DNA from: Streptomyces griseofuscus
GTDB taxonomy: Bacteria > Actinomycetota > Actinomycetes > Streptomycetales > Streptomycetaceae
DNA length: 64,000 bases
Assembly: GCF_014673495.1 (NCBI RefSeq)
Contig: NZ_CP051006.1
Coordinates: 124,001-188,000 of the forward strand
Direction: 5' to 3'
Numbering within the stretch: position 1 is the stretch's first letter; every line of letters begins with the position of its first letter. Made by a program: the position numbers and the translations under genes. Of the stretch, positions 28,683-38,206 are shown in pieces. Under the pieces are notes generated by a model. That model had not been told where the DNA came from, did no database searches, and saw only the letters and a program-made list of their open reading frames with translations.

Positions 28683-29351
28683 ATGACCACCCGAAACCAC
28701 ACCGACGCCAAAGCCCTGGCGGAAGACGTCCGGCAGCGCCTCACCGGCGAAGCGCCCGGCAGCCCGCTCGTCCTGGCACCCGTCACGGGCCCCGGCGTCC
28801 TGGAACCCCTGCGCCGTCTGGTCGCGGTCGAGTACCAGGCCCACCCGGTCGAACTCGTCGCGTACGGCACCCTGCTGGCCCGGTTCCCCCACCGGCCCGC
28901 CGCCGAACTCTGGGTGACTCTGGCACGCATCGTCCACGAGGCCACGCCCAAGCTGCGCGAGGTAGCCCGGGCCCTCGGGATGTCCGAGACCGACTTGGCG
29001 GGCCGGACGGCGGACGGCGGCGCCTACGCCTTCCACGGCGCCATGTCCTGGATCGCCACATCCGGAAGCCAGAGCGCGGCAGCCCTGGCCGCCCACACCG
29101 ACATGCAGGTCTACTACTCCGGCGCCACCGCCGTCGCACGACGCCTGCGGGAGACGGGCGCCCCGGTGCCGCAGGAGTTCCTCGACTACTACGACGACCC
29201 CGGCGACGGCGCTTTGGAGGAACTCGCCCTGGCCGTCGCCCAGGACGGCCTCGACCGCGGCGACAACCCCCAAGAGGCGCTGTTCCACGCCCACCGCGTC
29301 TCGGACGCGCTGCTGGGCGTCTGGAAGGCCACGACGGCCGACCCGGCCTGA
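28683..29351 (+). CDS. Unknown all-helical protein, paralogue of the operon's first gene
   Basis: 222 residues, soluble and helical. Shared with the 21668-22372 product are VAYGTLLARFPHRPAAELW, YAFHGAMSWIA and the final FLDYYDDP block. It additionally has EYQAHP upstream of the first block, which recalls helix-one ligands of haem-oxygenase-fold proteins but is missing in the partner. It starts at ATG after GAAGGGAATCAC. Each copy of this family is followed within the operon by redox genes and an A-T-R gene, so the two gene sets may have arisen by duplication. Function not known. Confidence 0.82.
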   Translation: MTTRNHTDAKALAEDVRQRLTGEAPGSPLVLAPVTGPGVLEPLRRLVAVEYQAHPVELVAYGTLLARFPHRPAAELWVTLARIVHEATPKLREVARALGMSETDLAGRTADGGAYAFHGAMSWIATSGSQSAAALAAHTDMQVYYSGATAVARRLRETGAPVPQEFLDYYDDPGDGALEELALAVAQDGLDRGDNPQEALFHAHRVSDALLGVWKATTADPA

Positions 29352-29417
29352 ACCAGTGAACCTGCGGTGCCGGAACGACCACCCCGGCACCGCACGACCT
29401 ACCGAAAGGAAGCCGTC

Positions 29418-30338
29418 TTGAACGGCACCGACGAATCGACGTACGAGGTACTGCCGAGCCGCCAAAGCGATCCGTTCCGAGACCACGTGGTCCGGGCCTA
29501 CGAGGACTCCCCGGCAGACTGGCAGAAGGTCATCGGCGAGCAACTGCACTTCCAGTGGGGCGTCTTCGGCCATCCGGACGCGCCTCGCCCCGTGTCCCTC
29601 GACGAGGCAGGGCTCCGGTACCTGGAACAGCAACTCGCCCTCGCCACAGGCGAGAGGACCGGACACACGCGCCCGCAACGCATCCTGGACGTGGGATGCG
29701 GGTGGGGAGCGACGCTGAGGCACCTCGCGCAGGTCTTCCCCGGCTGTCCACGCCTGGACGGCGTGAACATCAGCGCCGAGCAACTCGCGCACTGCGCCGG
29801 CCTCGTGCGCGACGTGCCCCGACCGGGCCGCGTCCGCCTGTATCTGTGCGACGCCGCCGACATCGCCGAGCTGCCCGACCCGGAACAGCCCTACGACCTG
29901 GCGCTCGCCCGGGGAGTCATCACGCACCTCCCCCCTCGGGTGTACGAGGCCGCGACCGCGGCGCTGTCCCGGCGCATGCGGCCGGGGTCGCTGCTCGTCG
30001 TCTCCGAGACGCTCTACAGCGAGGAGTTCCTGGCCCGTGAGCCGCGGCTGCCCGCGGACGCGGACCATCTGGCGCTGGAGCACCGCAAGTCGCTGCGCTA
30101 TGTCACCGACGTCATGCGGGACAACGGCTTCCGGATCAGGGACGAGCGAGTGCTGCCCTGCGCGGAGGACGCCGCCCGCTGGGTGCTGGAGCTCAAGAGC
30201 AACATCGACGTCCACTTCCCCAAGGAGGCGAGCCCACCCCTGGAGGCGATTCGGCGCATGGCCGCGGATTTGGCGGTCGCCCTGCTCCGGCGGGAAGCGT
30301 CGGTCCACAGCATCGTCGCCGAACGAATTCCCGCATAG
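29418..30338 (+). CDS. Class I SAM-dependent methyltransferase
   Basis: 306 residues starting at TTG, chosen because GAAAGGAAG lies upstream with normal spacing, like the other genes of this operon. Motif I is ILDVGCGWGATLRHLA (about residues 92-107), followed by the motif II acidic and a VNISAEQL segment as in cyclopropane-synthase-like and small-molecule N/O/C-methyltransferases. The N-terminal WQKVIGEQLHFQWGVFG resembles the cap of sarcosine/tocopherol-type methyltransferases. It probably tailors the product of the A-T-R enzymes. The acceptor atom cannot be inferred. Confidence 0.88.
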   Translation: MNGTDESTYEVLPSRQSDPFRDHVVRAYEDSPADWQKVIGEQLHFQWGVFGHPDAPRPVSLDEAGLRYLEQQLALATGERTGHTRPQRILDVGCGWGATLRHLAQVFPGCPRLDGVNISAEQLAHCAGLVRDVPRPGRVRLYLCDAADIAELPDPEQPYDLALARGVITHLPPRVYEAATAALSRRMRPGSLLVVSETLYSEEFLAREPRLPADADHLALEHRKSLRYVTDVMRDNGFRIRDERVLPCAEDAARWVLELKSNIDVHFPKEASPPLEAIRRMAADLAVALLRREASVHSIVAERIPA

Positions 30339-30579
30339 GGCACTCGGTACCGGCCTCCCTTGGCGCGGCGCCGAGCGGCCCCTCCTGGGCGGCGGATCGT
30401 GAGGTCCGCCGTCACCGCGGCGCCGTGCGGCAATTCCCGTACGCGCGCCCGACATCTCGCCCCGGGTACTGGCGCGCAAGGCGCCCGACGGGCCGAACCG
30501 CACACATCCGCGTCAGCCATCAGCGGATGACGCCGGAGAACGACGACCTCGACCACCTAACCGAATCCAAGGAGTCGAC
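30339..30579. other. Gap inside the operon, no gene seen
   Basis: 240 bases between the methyltransferase and the second A-T-R gene, the largest gap in the operon. It may hold an internal promoter. No hairpin or small gene stands out. Confidence 0.4.
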
Positions 30580-33500
30580 GTGGCAACACCAGGCGAAACC
30601 ACCCCCACCTCCCTGCCCCAGCATGCTCATGACTGGAATCAGGTGTCCGCGACCTACTCCCGGACGGCCACCATTCCTCTGCTCTTCGCGGAACAGGCCG
30701 ACGCCCGGCCCGAAGCGACGGCCGTCGAATGGGCGGACGGCGCATGGACTTACCAGGAGCTGGCAGCACGAGTCCGGCGCGGCGCCACGGCGCTGCGGGC
30801 GCACGGGATCGGCGCCGGGGATGTGGTAGGGGTGGCAATGCGGCGGTCCCCGGCGGCGGTGGCCGCCATCCTCGCGGTCCTGCACGCGGGCGGGGTGTAT
30901 CTCCCGCTCGGTCCGGATCAGCCCGCCGACCGGCTGACCGGGATCATGCGGGACGCCGGCGTCCGGGTGGCTGTGCACGGTGCGGACGAACCCGTGGAGG
31001 TGCCGGACTCCACGACCGCCGTCTGCGCCGACGACTTGTTCGGTGGCCCCGAGGACGCCGATCCCCGGTGGTGGGGTGAACGTGCCGCCGATGAAGCGGC
31101 GTACGTCATCTACACATCGGGATCGACCGGCGCTCCCAAGGGCGTGGTGTGTCCCCACCGCGGCCAGACCAGGCTGGCCCGCGGGGCGGGGGAACTGCGC
31201 ATCCGGCCCGACGACCGCGTCCTCGCCACCACCGATCTGACGTTCGATGTCTCCTGCTTCGAGATCTTCGCCACTCTGCTGAACGGCGCCTGCCTCCTCC
31301 TCGCGCAGGACTCGGAGCTGCTGGACTCCAAGGCGCTGGAGAACGTGGTGAGCGGCCGGGGCGTCAGCTTGATGTGGCTGAGCGCGGGCCTCTTCCACCA
31401 GCACGCCCACGTCGCACCCCACCTCTTCGCCGGGCTGCGTCTTCTCGTCGCGGGCGGTGATGTACTCAGCCCTCGCGCCGTGCGGGCCGTTCTGACGGAG
31501 AGCCGGCCCGCCGTGTTCCTCAACGGCTACGGGCCCACCGAGAACTCCTCCTTGTCCACCGTCTGCCGGTTGGACGAGCTGTCCTCGCAGGCCGAGAACG
31601 TGCCCATCGGGACGCCGGTCGCGGGCTCGACCGCCTACGTGGTGCGCGAGGACGGCACGGTCGCCGCCCCCGGTGAGACGGGCGAACTCTGGGTCGGCGG
31701 GGACGGGGTTGCCCTGGGGTACCTCGGCGATCTGCACAGGACGGCGGAACACTTCGTCGAGGACCGGTGGAGCCCCGCCGACATACGTGGACGGCTCTAC
31801 CGCACCGGCGACATGGCACGGTGGCGCGAGGACGGAGCGCTCGAATTCCTCGGGCGGCGCGACCGGCAGGTCAAGATCCGCGGCTACCGCGTCGAGCTGG
31901 ACGAGGTCGAGTCCGTGCTGTCGGCACATCCGCACGTGCGTCAGGCGGCGGTCGATGTCGTCGGCGAAGGGGCGGGGCAGCGGCTGATGGCCGCTGTCGT
32001 GGTGCACAGCGGACGTGACCAGAAGGACCTCACGGCTCACCTGCACGAGCACGTACGCGACCGGCTGCCCAGCTACATGACGCCGACGCGCATCGCGCTG
32101 GTGGACGCACTCCCCCTCACCTCCAGTGGCAAGGTCGACCGCAGGTCGCTGTCCGCCCTCGCCACACCCGCCGCTTCGGCCCGCGACGACGCGCCCCGCG
32201 GAGAGGTGGAGGAGATCCTCGCGAGCGTGTGGCGCGATGTCCTCAATGCGGACATGGTCGGACGCGATGCGCACTTCTTCGCTCTCGGCGGTACTTCGCT
32301 GCGTGCCACACAGGTCACCGCCGCGGTGCGCGAACGCCTCGGAGTGCCGGCCGAGTTCGGGCGTGCGATGATCCGCAGCCTGGTCGCGGACCCGTCCCTG
32401 CGGGACTTGGCCGCGACGGTGCAGGATTTACTCGACGGTCACGAAGAACCCATCGCCCCGGACACCGACTTCGCGATCGAGAGCCGACTCGACCCGGAGC
32501 TGCGTTACACCGCGCCCGCGACGGTCGCGGCCCGGGTCCCGCGCCAGGTGCTGCTGACCGGCTCAACCGGCTTCCTGGGGGTCTACCTCGTCGACCGGCT
32601 GCTGCGGGACGGCGTGGAGCGAGTACACTGCCTGATCCGCGCCGGCGACTCACCTCGGGCCCTCGCGCGGCTGGCGGCCAGGATGCGGCGCTACGGCCTC
32701 GACCCCGAACCGCTGCTGGACCGTGTCGTCCCCGTCTGCGGAGAGCTGGCCGAGCCGCACTTCGGGCTGTCCGACGAAGAGTGGGACCGGCTCGCCCGTG
32801 AGATCGACCTGATTGTGCACTGCGGCGCCCGGGTCAACTTCGCCTACCCCTACCACGCGCTCGCGCCGATCAACGTCGGTGGCACCCGCACCGTCCTGGA
32901 GCTGGCGGGCGAGCACACCACCAAGCCGCTCCATTACATCTCCACCATCGCGGTGATCGCCGGGTTCGGCACCGCCGGTGTGGCGCACGTCGACGAGAAC
33001 ACGCCTCTCGACCACGTCGACCGCTTGTCCCTGGGCTACCCCGAGACCAAATGGGTCGCGGAGAACCTTGTCGTCTAGGCCGGACAACGCGGCCTGCCCA
33101 CGGCCGTCCACCGCCCCTACGAGGTGACCGGCACCGTGGACCGGGGCGTGTGGAACACCGACACCATGATGTGCGCCCTGTTCCGGACCATCGCCGAGAC
33201 CGGCCTCGCCCCGGACATGGCCCTGCCGCTGGACTTCGTGCCGGTGGACTACACCGCGGACGCGATCACACACCTCATCACCCACCAGGAACCCGACGGC
33301 CGCGTCTACCACCTCACCAACCCTCGCCCCGCCCGCCTGCCGCTGATCGTGGAACGCCTGACCGCCATGGGATATCCGGTACGGACCGTGCCCTACAACG
33401 CGTGGACGGAGATGCTCGCCAATCTGACGGCCCGGCTGCCCGACCACCCCATGGCCCCATATGTCGCCATGTTCATCGAACCGGCCCGGGACAGTGAGGT

Positions 33501-33708
33501 CTCGGTCAAGCAGATGTACACCGATGGTGTCTTCCCCGCCTTCAGCCGCCACAACACCGACGCCGCACTCGCCGGCAGCGGACTTGTCTGTCCGCCCGTC
33601 GATGCCGGGCTGCTCGACACCTACCTGCGCGAATTCAGGCGCAGCGGGTTCCTTGCGCCGCCCTCCGCGTCCAACCGCGCCGCATCTGATCCCGGGGACA
33701 TCGCATGA
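30580..33708 (+). pseudogene. NRPS-like A-T-thioester reductase (second copy) with an in-frame amber codon
   Basis: Starts at GTG after AAGGAG. Adenylation about 25-545 (YTSGSTGAPKG, NGYGPTEN), thiolation Ser573 (GGTSLRAT), reductase from about 650 (TGSTGFLGVYL, Y820-x3-K824). At codon 833 the frame has TAG, then continues without any frame change for another 209 codons that align fully with the first copy (RPYEVTG, VDRGVWN, DGRVYHLTNP). In the first copy the same position is GAG, so one G-to-T change explains the stop. A terminated 832-residue protein would keep A, T and the Rossmann part but lose the substrate-binding end of the reductase. The pocket reads about D-V-F-W-V-G-G-S-L, again valine-like. 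The full frame ends overlapping the aminotransferase start. Confidence 0.88.
33076..33078 (+). other. In-frame TAG within the second A-T-R gene
   Basis: AACCTTGTCGTC is followed by TAG and then GCCGGACAACGC in the same frame. Absence of any other lesion up to 33708 suggests a very recent mutation, a sequencing error, or read-through. Confidence 0.9.
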
Positions 33709-35003
33709 CGTCGCGCCACCATATCGGCATGTCGCGTAAGTTGTCGGGTGTCTCCTACAGTCTGCGTGGGCCGCTCGCGGCACAGGCCGAACGCATGCGA
33801 GCCGCCGGGGAGGACGTACTCACGCTGAGTCTCGGAGACCCCGCCACGCACGGTCTGCCACCCGCCCGTGAAGTGGTGCAGGCGGTACGTGACCGCCTCG
33901 ACGACTCCTGCGGATACAGCGGCGCCGCCGGGCTCCCGGAGGCCCGTGATGCGGTGGCCCAGCACTACCGCGGCAAGGGACTCGACACCGTACGGTCGTG
34001 CGACGTCTACCTCGGCAACGGAGTTTCGGAACTCGCACCGCTGTCCCTGCACGCGCTCCTGGACCCCCACGACCAGGTTCTCATCCCGGCACCGGACTAT
34101 CCCATGTGGACCGCCCCCGTCGTCGTGGCAGGCGGGCGGCCGGTGCACTATCCGTGCGACGAAGCCTCCGACTGGTACCCGGACCCGGGCGACATCGCCC
34201 GCCGGGTGACCGACCGGACACGGGCCATCGTGGTGATCAACCCCAACAACCCCACCGGCGCAGTATGGCCTCGCGGGGTCCTCGACGGCATCGCCGACAT
34301 CGCCCGCAGGCACGGCCTGGTCCTCCTGGCCGACGAGATCTACGCCGACTTCCTCTACGACGACACCCGTCACACGCCGCTCGCGAAGTGCGCCCCGGAC
34401 GTACCCTGCCTGACGTTCGGAGGGTTGTCCAAACGCAGCCGCATCCCCGGCTACCGCATGGGATGGCTGGCACTGACCGGTTGCCGCGGCCCCGCGCGCG
34501 ACTACGTCGCCGCGCTCGACACCCTCGCGTCGCTGCGGCTGTGCCCGAACGTTCCCGCGCAAGGCGCCGTGGCAGCCGCGCTGCGCATCGACGACACAAC
34601 GGCGTTGACCGCCCCAGGAGGTGCACTGTGCCTTCGACGAGACCACCTGTGTCGCCTGCTCGCCGACATCCCAGGCGTACGGACCGTCAAACCCCGCGGC
34701 GCGTTCTACGTCTTCCCCCGCATCACTCCCGGTCAGTACCGTCTGGGCGACGACGAGAGCCTGGCCTCCGACCTCCTGCACGAGGAGGGGCTGTTCCTCG
34801 TCCCCGGATCCGGCCTCGGACCGGTTCCATCCGGCCACCTGCGCATGGTCACCCTGCCCCCGCCCGATGTCCTCACCGAAGCGGCCACCAGGCTGGCCCG
34901 TTTTCTCGACCGCCGCAGAACAACCGGCCCGTCGACGACGAACCGTGGCAGGTCGCCCAGGCCCCGCCTCCGTAACGGTGAGGAGCGTCAGCCTCCTGTC
35001 TGA
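33705..35003 (+). CDS. Class I/II aminotransferase, AlaA-like
   Basis: 432 residues of fold-type I PLP enzyme. Landmarks: LSLGDPATHGLPPA near the N-terminus, INPNNPTGAVWP, LLADEIYADF (PLP-binding Asp) and the Schiff-base lysine in GGLSKRSRIPGYRMGW. The overall wording is that of the alanine/valine-pyruvate aminotransferase AlaA group. The ATG overlaps the stop of the A-T-R frame (ATGA), evidence that translation of the complete A-T-R frame was once normal. It may aminate an aldehyde or keto intermediate, or supply the amino acid used by the A domains. The last roughly 25 residues are basic and low-complexity. Confidence 0.9.
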   Translation: MTSRHHIGMSRKLSGVSYSLRGPLAAQAERMRAAGEDVLTLSLGDPATHGLPPAREVVQAVRDRLDDSCGYSGAAGLPEARDAVAQHYRGKGLDTVRSCDVYLGNGVSELAPLSLHALLDPHDQVLIPAPDYPMWTAPVVVAGGRPVHYPCDEASDWYPDPGDIARRVTDRTRAIVVINPNNPTGAVWPRGVLDGIADIARRHGLVLLADEIYADFLYDDTRHTPLAKCAPDVPCLTFGGLSKRSRIPGYRMGWLALTGCRGPARDYVAALDTLASLRLCPNVPAQGAVAAALRIDDTTALTAPGGALCLRRDHLCRLLADIPGVRTVKPRGAFYVFPRITPGQYRLGDDESLASDLLHEEGLFLVPGSGLGPVPSGHLRMVTLPPPDVLTEAATRLARFLDRRRTTGPSTTNRGRSPRPRLRNGEERQPPV

Positions 35004-35089
35004 GGAGCACGACGGCACCCCGCCTGGTGCAGCACCTCACCAGCTACGCCGGCCCGCTCTCATCTGCGCTGCAAACGACTCGACTGCCT

Positions 35090-35775
35090 CATCCCACGGT
35101 ATGGAATTCCGCGGTGTTGTTGAAGGCTTTCGTGTCCACCTGGATCAGGGCACCGGTCTCCCGCTGCCAGTTCGGTGCCTCGTCGCGTATGTGTTCCACG
35201 AGGTCCTTGGTCTTCTCGTCCGCCGGGCCCTTCTTCGGCACGACCTGGACGACCGCGCTCCTGCCGCCGTCGAGGAACTGCGGCCTGCCGACCGCGGCGA
35301 CGCCCTCGGTGGCCTTCAGCTCCTTGGTGAGAGCGGTTGTACCCTGCCGGGGTCATCCGTGTGCGAGGTGTCCGCGAGGATCAGCAGCGGGCCGTTGAAA
35401 CTTGGGCCGAACTTCTCCGAGACGACGTCGTACGCCTTGCGTCGGGTGCCGTCGACGGCCGCGGAGCCGTTGTCCGGTAGGGCGAGCTGGAGGTCCCTGG
35501 CGCGTACAGCGACGGCAAGCAGGCCGACCAGCACGGCGAGCAGGGTCGGCATCGGACGCCGTACGGCGGCACGGCCCCAACGTTCGCCGGAGGGCCGCCG
35601 CCCACCGTGGTCCGGCTGCTGCGTGGCACGCTCGCGGCGGGCGGCACGCGAGCCCGGCTTCGGGCACAGCCACTCTCCTGCGAAGCCCATCATCGCGGGC
35701 AGCAGGGTGGTCGAGACGGCGACCGCGATCAGAACGGCGCCGGCCCCGGCCAGCACCATCACGGTCAGAAAGGGG
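35090..35775 (-). pseudogene. MMPL-family (RND) transporter fragment
   Basis: The minus strand reads VLAGAGAVLIAVAVSTTLLP, AMMGFAGEWL, then a second membrane segment and DNGSAAVDGTRRKAYDVVSE, which is the start of the periplasmic loop of MMPL lipid transporters. After a frame break near 35350 the loop continues in another frame (LTKELKATEGVAAVGRPQF) and runs into a stop near 35095. Only a central piece of a roughly 700-residue transporter remains. Confidence 0.72.
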
Positions 35776-36871
35776 GGTCCCGTTCCCGGTCGGGCGGAAC
35801 GTGCAGCGGGCCGCCCGGCTTGTGGCGGTAGGCACTCGCCAGGCCCGGCGCGCTGTCACGCGGTCCCGCACCGCCAGGCGGCCCCCCGGCGTCCAGGGCG
35901 CCGGCGTCAACGGTGTCCCAGTGGTCTGCGTACGGGGCGAAGGCGCGCAGTACGGATTCGTGCAGCAGGTCCAGCGCCCTGGGGTCGTCGGCCCACAGCT
36001 GGGCGTGACCGGTCCACGGTCCGTCGAAGGGTTCGGGCGGGTGGCTCCGTGGTGCCGGCAGCAGCTGGGCGGCCAGCCGGGCGCGGTTCCACAGGCTCAT
36101 GGCGACGCCGCCCGGTGTGCGTTGCAGCAGCTGCCGGGCGGCGTCGACGGTTTCCGGGAGGCGGCGCTGATCGGGCAGCCGGAAGACCACGGTCCGGGTC
36201 AGCCCGGGGCGGGGATTCAGCCACAGTTCGGCGGACACCACGACACCCGGGCCGCCCTGGAGGAAGAGCCCGGTCAGCGCGGGGCCCGGGCCCGGGCCGG
36301 TCGACAGGCGGCTGCCGTCCGGGCGGACGACCTCCAGCCGCCGCAGATGGGAGGCCATGTCCTGGTACGGCCCCTGCCCGATGCCGCGTTGCAGGGCGTT
36401 GGCCAGGACGGAGGTGCCCCCTCCAGCCCCGGTGGACGGGGGCAGCAGGTGCGACGAGCGCCGCCGAAGGGCCCCGGCCAGCTGCCCGAAGGTGACACCC
36501 GGCTCCACGGTGACCAAACCGAGCTGCTCGTCGTGGCCGAGGATCCGGTCCAGCCGAGCCAGCCGCAGCACCACGGTGTGGTCGGTGGGCGGGCAGCCTG
36601 AGCCGTATCCCCAGTTCCTGCCGGTGCTGACCGGATGGACACGGATGCCGTGGCGGTGGGCGATCCGCAGGCAGTTCCGGGTCTGAGCCGCGTCGGCGGG
36701 GCGCAGGACCGCTGCCGGTAGCGGGGCCGGGAAGGTGCACCGCCCGGCGGCGGCGCGGTCCTCCGGCCCGGTGAGCACGTGCGCCTCCCCCAGCACCCGG
36801 CGCCAGGCCGCCACGGCAGCGGGGGGGCAACTCCGGGCCCGGGCCGGACAGCCCCCGGCGGTCACCACCAC
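35765..36871 (-). CDS. FAD-linked (PCMH/VAO-type) oxidase, probably C-terminally truncated
   Basis: The N-terminal FAD-binding fold is clear: ADAAQTRNCLRIAHRHGI, VHPVSTGRNWGYGSG, LGLVTVEPGVTFGQL and GAGGGTSVLANALQRGIG, as in 4-cresol dehydrogenase/vanillyl-alcohol-oxidase relatives. I place the start at a run of GTG codons near 36871; the open frame extends further up but with low-quality residues. The protein ends soon after LASAYRHKPGG, well short of the roughly 500 residues usual for the family, and its end touches the MMPL fragment, so a deletion joined the two. Activity is doubtful. Confidence 0.65.
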   Translation of the reverse strand: MVVTAGGCPARARSCPPAAVAAWRRVLGEAHVLTGPEDRAAAGRCTFPAPLPAAVLRPADAAQTRNCLRIAHRHGIRVHPVSTGRNWGYGSGCPPTDHTVVLRLARLDRILGHDEQLGLVTVEPGVTFGQLAGALRRRSSHLLPPSTGAGGGTSVLANALQRGIGQGPYQDMASHLRRLEVVRPDGSRLSTGPGPGPALTGLFLQGGPGVVVSAELWLNPRPGLTRTVVFRLPDQRRLPETVDAARQLLQRTPGGVAMSLWNRARLAAQLLPAPRSHPPEPFDGPWTGHAQLWADDPRALDLLHESVLRAFAPYADHWDTVDAGALDAGGPPGGAGPRDSAPGLASAYRHKPGGPLHVPPDRERDPPF

Positions 36872-37110
36872 CCCGCAGAGGGAGCCTAGTCGCCCCGCAA
36901 CCGGCTTCTGCCCGCGCGGCCACCCCGTCGGGTCTCTGCGGGCGGGGGACCACTCGGACGAGGGACGCCCGGGGGCGTCGGTGGCCGGTGAGGGCTGCGG
37001 GGTCAGCCAGAAGGCATCCCCCAGTGCGGGGAGTTGCCCGCGGCACCAAGGGGGAGCTCCCACAGGGGACGCGGGTTACGCAGGAGCAGGCCAGGCCCCG
37101 GGCCGAGGGC

Positions 37111-37262
37111 AGGAGCGTAATCCCTGGACGCGCCTGCCCAAGTACGACGAAGAGTTCAACGGTCACCTCGCTCTCGGCGCGCCCTCCGGGAACTGGTATC
37201 AGCACTCGTGATCGTACAGCGACAGCGCCCGGTGGACATTGGAGTCACGGCTGGGACACCTA
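37111..37262 (+). pseudogene. Fragment of the large unknown gene also present at 62.2 kb
   Basis: 152 bases nearly identical to 62166-62317, encoding NPWTRLPKYDEEFNG and GAPSGNWYQHS, followed here by TGA where the other copy has TAC. The match ends exactly at the IS5-type element. This is the left remnant of a duplicated module. Confidence 0.85.
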
Positions 37263-37284
37263 GGGCGTGTTGTGAAAGTGCTGG

Positions 37285-37692
37285 TCAAAGCCACTCGTTG
37301 ATGGCTGCGACCAGCACTGTCGCTTCGTAGCGGACGGCGAGTTTGTCGTACCGAGTGGCGACGGCCCGGTGGCGTTTGAGCCGGTTGATCCCGCACTCGA
37401 CCGCGTGCCGCTGCCTGTAGTCGTCCTTGTCGAACGCCGGTGGACGCCCGCCGCGCGAGCCGCGCTTGAGGCGGTTGCGGACGCGGTCCGCAGGGACTGG
37501 GATGGTGGCTTTGATGCCGCGTCTGCGCAGGTAGGAGCGGTTGCTGCGGGAGTCGTACGCCTTGTCGGCCCGCACCCGGTCCGGCCTCTTGCGCGGCCTG
37601 CCGAGTCCCAGCCTCGGAACCCGGATGGCTTCCAGGACCGCTTCGAACTGCGGGGAATCGCCCCGCTGTCCAGCCGTGATCACGACGGACAA
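37285..37692 (-). CDS. IS5-family transposase, OrfB
   Basis: 135 residues with the second Asp ([19 protein letters not shown]) and the catalytic Glu region ([20 protein letters not shown]) of the DDE domain. It lacks its own N-terminal domain and is expected as a fusion with OrfA. Confidence 0.88.
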   Translation of the reverse strand: MSVVITAGQRGDSPQFEAVLEAIRVPRLGLGRPRKRPDRVRADKAYDSRSNRSYLRRRGIKATIPVPADRVRNRLKRGSRGGRPPAFDKDDYRQRHAVECGINRLKRHRAVATRYDKLAVRYEATVLVAAINEWL

Positions 37693-37733
37693 GGGCTTCT
37701 GCCCCTGCTCGACCGCGAGGTGGATTTTGCTGG

Positions 37734-38159
37734 TCAGCCCGCCGCGGGATCGTCCGAGACCGTGGTCGGCCGGCTCGACGAAGATCCCGCCGGGCGGTTC
37801 CTTCTGGAGATCCCCCTTTTCACCGCGCCGGCAGCGTGCTGGTGAGCCCGGCAGACGGTGGAGTCGACGTTCACGTCCCAGGTGACCAGGCCCTCCGCAT
37901 CGGCCTCGGCCTGGAGCTGGGTGAGGATCCTCGCCCAGGTGCCGTCCCGCTGCCAGCGCCGGAACAGGTCATAAACCCGGTCCCACGGCCCGTAGCGTTC
38001 GGGCACGTCACGCCATGGGGCACCGGTCCGGGTCCGCCACCGTATGCCGTCTATCAGCTGCCGCCGCGTCCACACCTGCGGACGACCCGGCTTGATGCCT
38101 TGCGGCAGCAACGGCTCAAGCCGGGCCCACTGGCCGTTCGTCAGATCCCCACGTCCCAC
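37734..38159 (-). CDS. IS5-family transposase, OrfA
   Basis: 141 residues. N-terminal DUF4096-type DNA-binding domain ([33 protein letters not shown]) and the first catalytic Asp of the DDE triad in [16 protein letters not shown]. The frame ends where the second frame takes over, so a full transposase would need a -1 shift near 37730. Confidence 0.88.
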   Translation of the reverse strand: MGRGDLTNGQWARLEPLLPQGIKPGRPQVWTRRQLIDGIRWRTRTGAPWRDVPERYGPWDRVYDLFRRWQRDGTWARILTQLQAEADAEGLVTWDVNVDSTVCRAHQHAAGAVKRGISRRNRPAGSSSSRPTTVSDDPAAG

Positions 38160-38206
38160 GAAAGGTGATCATCAACGAACAAGATCCACTTTCGCAACAG
38201 ACCCTA

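Larger units (their letters stand above)
37263..38204 (-). mobile_element. IS5-family (IS427-group) insertion sequence
   Basis: 942 bases bounded by imperfect inverted repeats GGGCGTGTTGTGAAAGTG and GGGTCTGTTGCGAAAGTG, with TA on both outer sides. It carries two overlapping-type transposase frames on the minus strand, as in IS427-group elements that use programmed frameshifting. The flanks are not contiguous in the duplicated module at 62-64 kb, so a deletion of about 1.1 kb accompanied or followed insertion. Confidence 0.9.

Noticed and set aside
37261..38206. TA at both ends of the IS5-type element as a simple target duplication
   Set aside because: Comparison with the second module shows that the two flanks are not adjacent in the uninterrupted copy, so the TA match could be chance after a deletion.
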